Source: WJMT01 sp041686095 (GTDB lineage: Bacteria > Acidobacteriota > Aminicenantia > Aminicenantales > Aminicenantaceae). From it: 14,062 nt of DNA. A program made the translations under genes and the position numbers. The notes under the pieces are model-generated. The model was not told the DNA's origin and did no database searches. It saw only the letters and a list, made by a program, of their open reading frames with translations. Position 1 is the first letter of the stretch; each line of letters begins with the position of its first letter. This document shows positions 12,958 through 14,062 of this stretch, piece after piece. The stretch is from positions 1 to 14,062 of the forward strand of contig JAWLEN010000061.1 in NCBI GenBank assembly GCA_041686095.1, written 5' to 3'.

Positions 12958-13356
12958 ATGTCCGAATACGGAGAAAAAGAAGCCAAAGCCGGATTAAAAG
13001 AAAAGCTTCCCTTTATAGAAACTTTTCCCAATCAGTTTCCTGACTATGAGATCAAAATAGAGATCCCTGAATATACCTCAGTCTGTCCCAAGACCGGGCT
13101 TCCGGATTTTGGAAAGATCACCATTAAATATATCCCAAAAGATAAATGCCTTGAGCTCAAATCAGTGAAAATGTATATTCTTGCTTATCGGGATCTGGGA
13201 ATTTTTTATGAAAACGCAGTAAATCGGATCTTGGAAGATGTGGTCAAAGCCTGCTGCCCTGTGAAAGCCACTGTGATCGGAGAATTCAATCCCAGAGGAG
13301 GCATCTCATCAGTGGTGCAAGCTGTTTATCCCCGCTCAGGAGAAAACAAGCAGTGA
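12958..13356 (+). CDS. queF: NADPH-dependent 7-cyano-7-deazaguanine reductase (preQ0 reductase)
   Basis: 132-residue type I (single-domain) QueF, which reduces the nitrile of preQ0 to the aminomethyl group of preQ1 in queuosine tRNA modification. Catalytic residues are visible: C43 in YTSVCPKTGLPDFG, which forms the thioimide, and D50 seven residues later, the same spacing as in the Bacillus enzyme. The family signature reads ELKSVKMY (66-73), followed by YRDLGIFYENAVNRI. I start at the ATG at 12958, which has GGTGA just upstream. An upstream TTG at 12901 would add 19 residues unlike QueF and falls in the promoter. No queC, queD or queE is present nearby. The stop overlaps the next gene by 4 bp (GTGA). 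Confidence 0.95.
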   Translation: MSEYGEKEAKAGLKEKLPFIETFPNQFPDYEIKIEIPEYTSVCPKTGLPDFGKITIKYIPKDKCLELKSVKMYILAYRDLGIFYENAVNRILEDVVKACCPVKATVIGEFNPRGGISSVVQAVYPRSGENKQ

Positions 13357-14062
13357 TCAAATCCGCCCGGCCCAAACAGTGGATTAAAAACTTTTTCATT
13401 TTTGCTCCTCTTATTTTTTCCCAAAACCTGTTTGAAATCTCTTTGCTGATCAAATCAATCACTGCTTTTGCGGCTTTTTGTCTTTTGTCCAGCTCCCTCT
13501 ATATTTTAAATGACATCAGTGATTTAGAGGAAGACAAACACCACCCCCTAAAATCAAAAAGACCGCTGGCCTCCGGCCAAATAAATAAAAGCCAAGCCTG
13601 GATTGCTTTTAGTGTTCTCTTGGCTTTAAGTATTGCCATTTCTTTTCTGTTCTTGAATCAAAATTTTATGTTTGCTGCTTTGATTTATGTGATCCTGCAG
13701 TTCAGTTATTCTTTTGGATTAAAGCATGTCATCATCCTGGATGTTTTCATCATAGCGGCTGGTTTCATCATCCGGGTCATCGCGGGTGGATTTGCCATAA
13801 ATGTCCAAATATCCCACTGGCTTTTGATCTGCACCCTGCTTCTAGCTCTGTTTTTAGCTTTGAGTAAAAGAAGACATGAGATCATCCTGCTGGGTGAAGA
13901 GGCGGTCAATCACAGGCCTATACTTAAAGAATATTCTCCTTATCTTCTTGACCAGATGATCGCAGTGGTCACAGCGTCGACTGTGATCGCTTATTGTCTT
14001 TACACCATTTCTGAAGAGACTGTTTCCAAATTTGGCTCAACCGCACTCATTTACACTCTTCC
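13353..14062 (+). CDS. UbiA-family prenyltransferase, decaprenyl-phosphate phosphoribosyltransferase-like (3' end outside window)
   Basis: 236 complete codons are visible. The GTG at 13353 overlaps the queF stop (GTGA), with AGGAG about 10 nt upstream. It begins SARPKQWIKNFFIFAPLIFS, the characteristic start of decaprenyl-phosphate phosphoribosyltransferases (Rv3806c type), then N53-D-I-S-D57-LEE-D61, the first Asp-rich Mg2+-binding motif, KRPLASG (69-75), a second conserved Asp (D130) near YSFGLKHVIILDVFIIAAG, and LSKRRHE (170-176). At least six membrane helices are visible. The known enzyme transfers phosphoribose from PRPP to a polyprenyl phosphate, providing the arabinose donor precursor in mycobacteria. 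Outside actinobacteria the final product is uncertain. It shows no obvious pathway link to queF despite the tight coupling. Confidence 0.87.
   Translation, partial: MIKSARPKQWIKNFFIFAPLIFSQNLFEISLLIKSITAFAAFCLLSSSLYILNDISDLEEDKHHPLKSKRPLASGQINKSQAWIAFSVLLALSIAISFLFLNQNFMFAALIYVILQFSYSFGLKHVIILDVFIIAAGFIIRVIAGGFAINVQISHWLLICTLLLALFLALSKRRHEIILLGEEAVNHRPILKEYSPYLLDQMIAVVTASTVIAYCLYTISEETVSKFGSTALIYTL

Noticed and set aside
1..14062. CRISPR array, tRNA, rRNA, transposase or integrase
   Set aside because: No regularly spaced direct repeats outside the 12-bp coding repeat, no cloverleaf or rRNA sequence recognised, and no mobile-element protein among the reading frames.

Overview
The window reads as chromosomal DNA of an uncultured anaerobic bacterium, most likely from a metagenome or single-cell assembly, because a run of exactly 100 N (8387-8486) joins two contig ends. 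The base composition leans AT. The gene types (paired M16 peptidases, NifX/Mrp/CGGC/metallo-beta-lactamase metalloprotein genes, Cys-rich DUF6485 and DUF6125 proteins, DUF5320) are those of strict anaerobes. The phylum cannot be fixed from this window. Candidatus Aminicenantes or a Desulfobacterota-like lineage would fit, with low confidence. No rRNA, tRNA, CRISPR array, insertion sequence or phage gene is visible.

Layout. Positions 1-12798 are all transcribed leftwards (minus strand), and 12958-14062 run rightwards. From right to left on the minus strand: (a) a Fur-family regulator and a DUF5320 Gly/Arg-repeat protein, behind a perfect-consensus promoter with a near-perfect Fur box over the start point; (b) a six-gene metalloprotein operon: two-domain NifX-like protein, Mrp/NBP35 ATPase, CGGC protein, a 57-aa zinc-ribbon protein, COG1237 metallo-beta-lactamase-fold hydrolase, and a DUF4405 cytochrome-b-like membrane protein interrupted by the gap; (c) an IscU-like scaffold, Cys-rich DUF6485, a COG0731 radical SAM protein and Cys-rich DUF6125; (d) a unit behind a good promoter: BrnQ branched-chain amino acid carrier, a SAM methyltransferase and branched-chain aminotransferase; (e) an active M16 zinc peptidase and its inactive partner, which runs off the left edge. 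On the plus strand, queF and a decaprenyl-phosphate phosphoribosyltransferase-like UbiA gene overlap by 4 bp, and the second runs off the right edge.

How they may work together. Blocks (a) to (c) look like an iron-responsive Fe-S/metal-cofactor neighbourhood: a Fur repressor, a scaffold (IscU), a P-loop Fe-S carrier (Mrp), NifX-type cofactor-binding domains with a His-rich linker, and several small Cys-rich proteins. Block (d) imports and transaminates Leu/Ile/Val. The M16 pair probably acts in envelope peptide turnover. QueF makes preQ1 for queuosine. The longest gene-free stretches are 11822-11985 and 12799-12957. Both hold promoters and operator-like or hairpin structures, described below.
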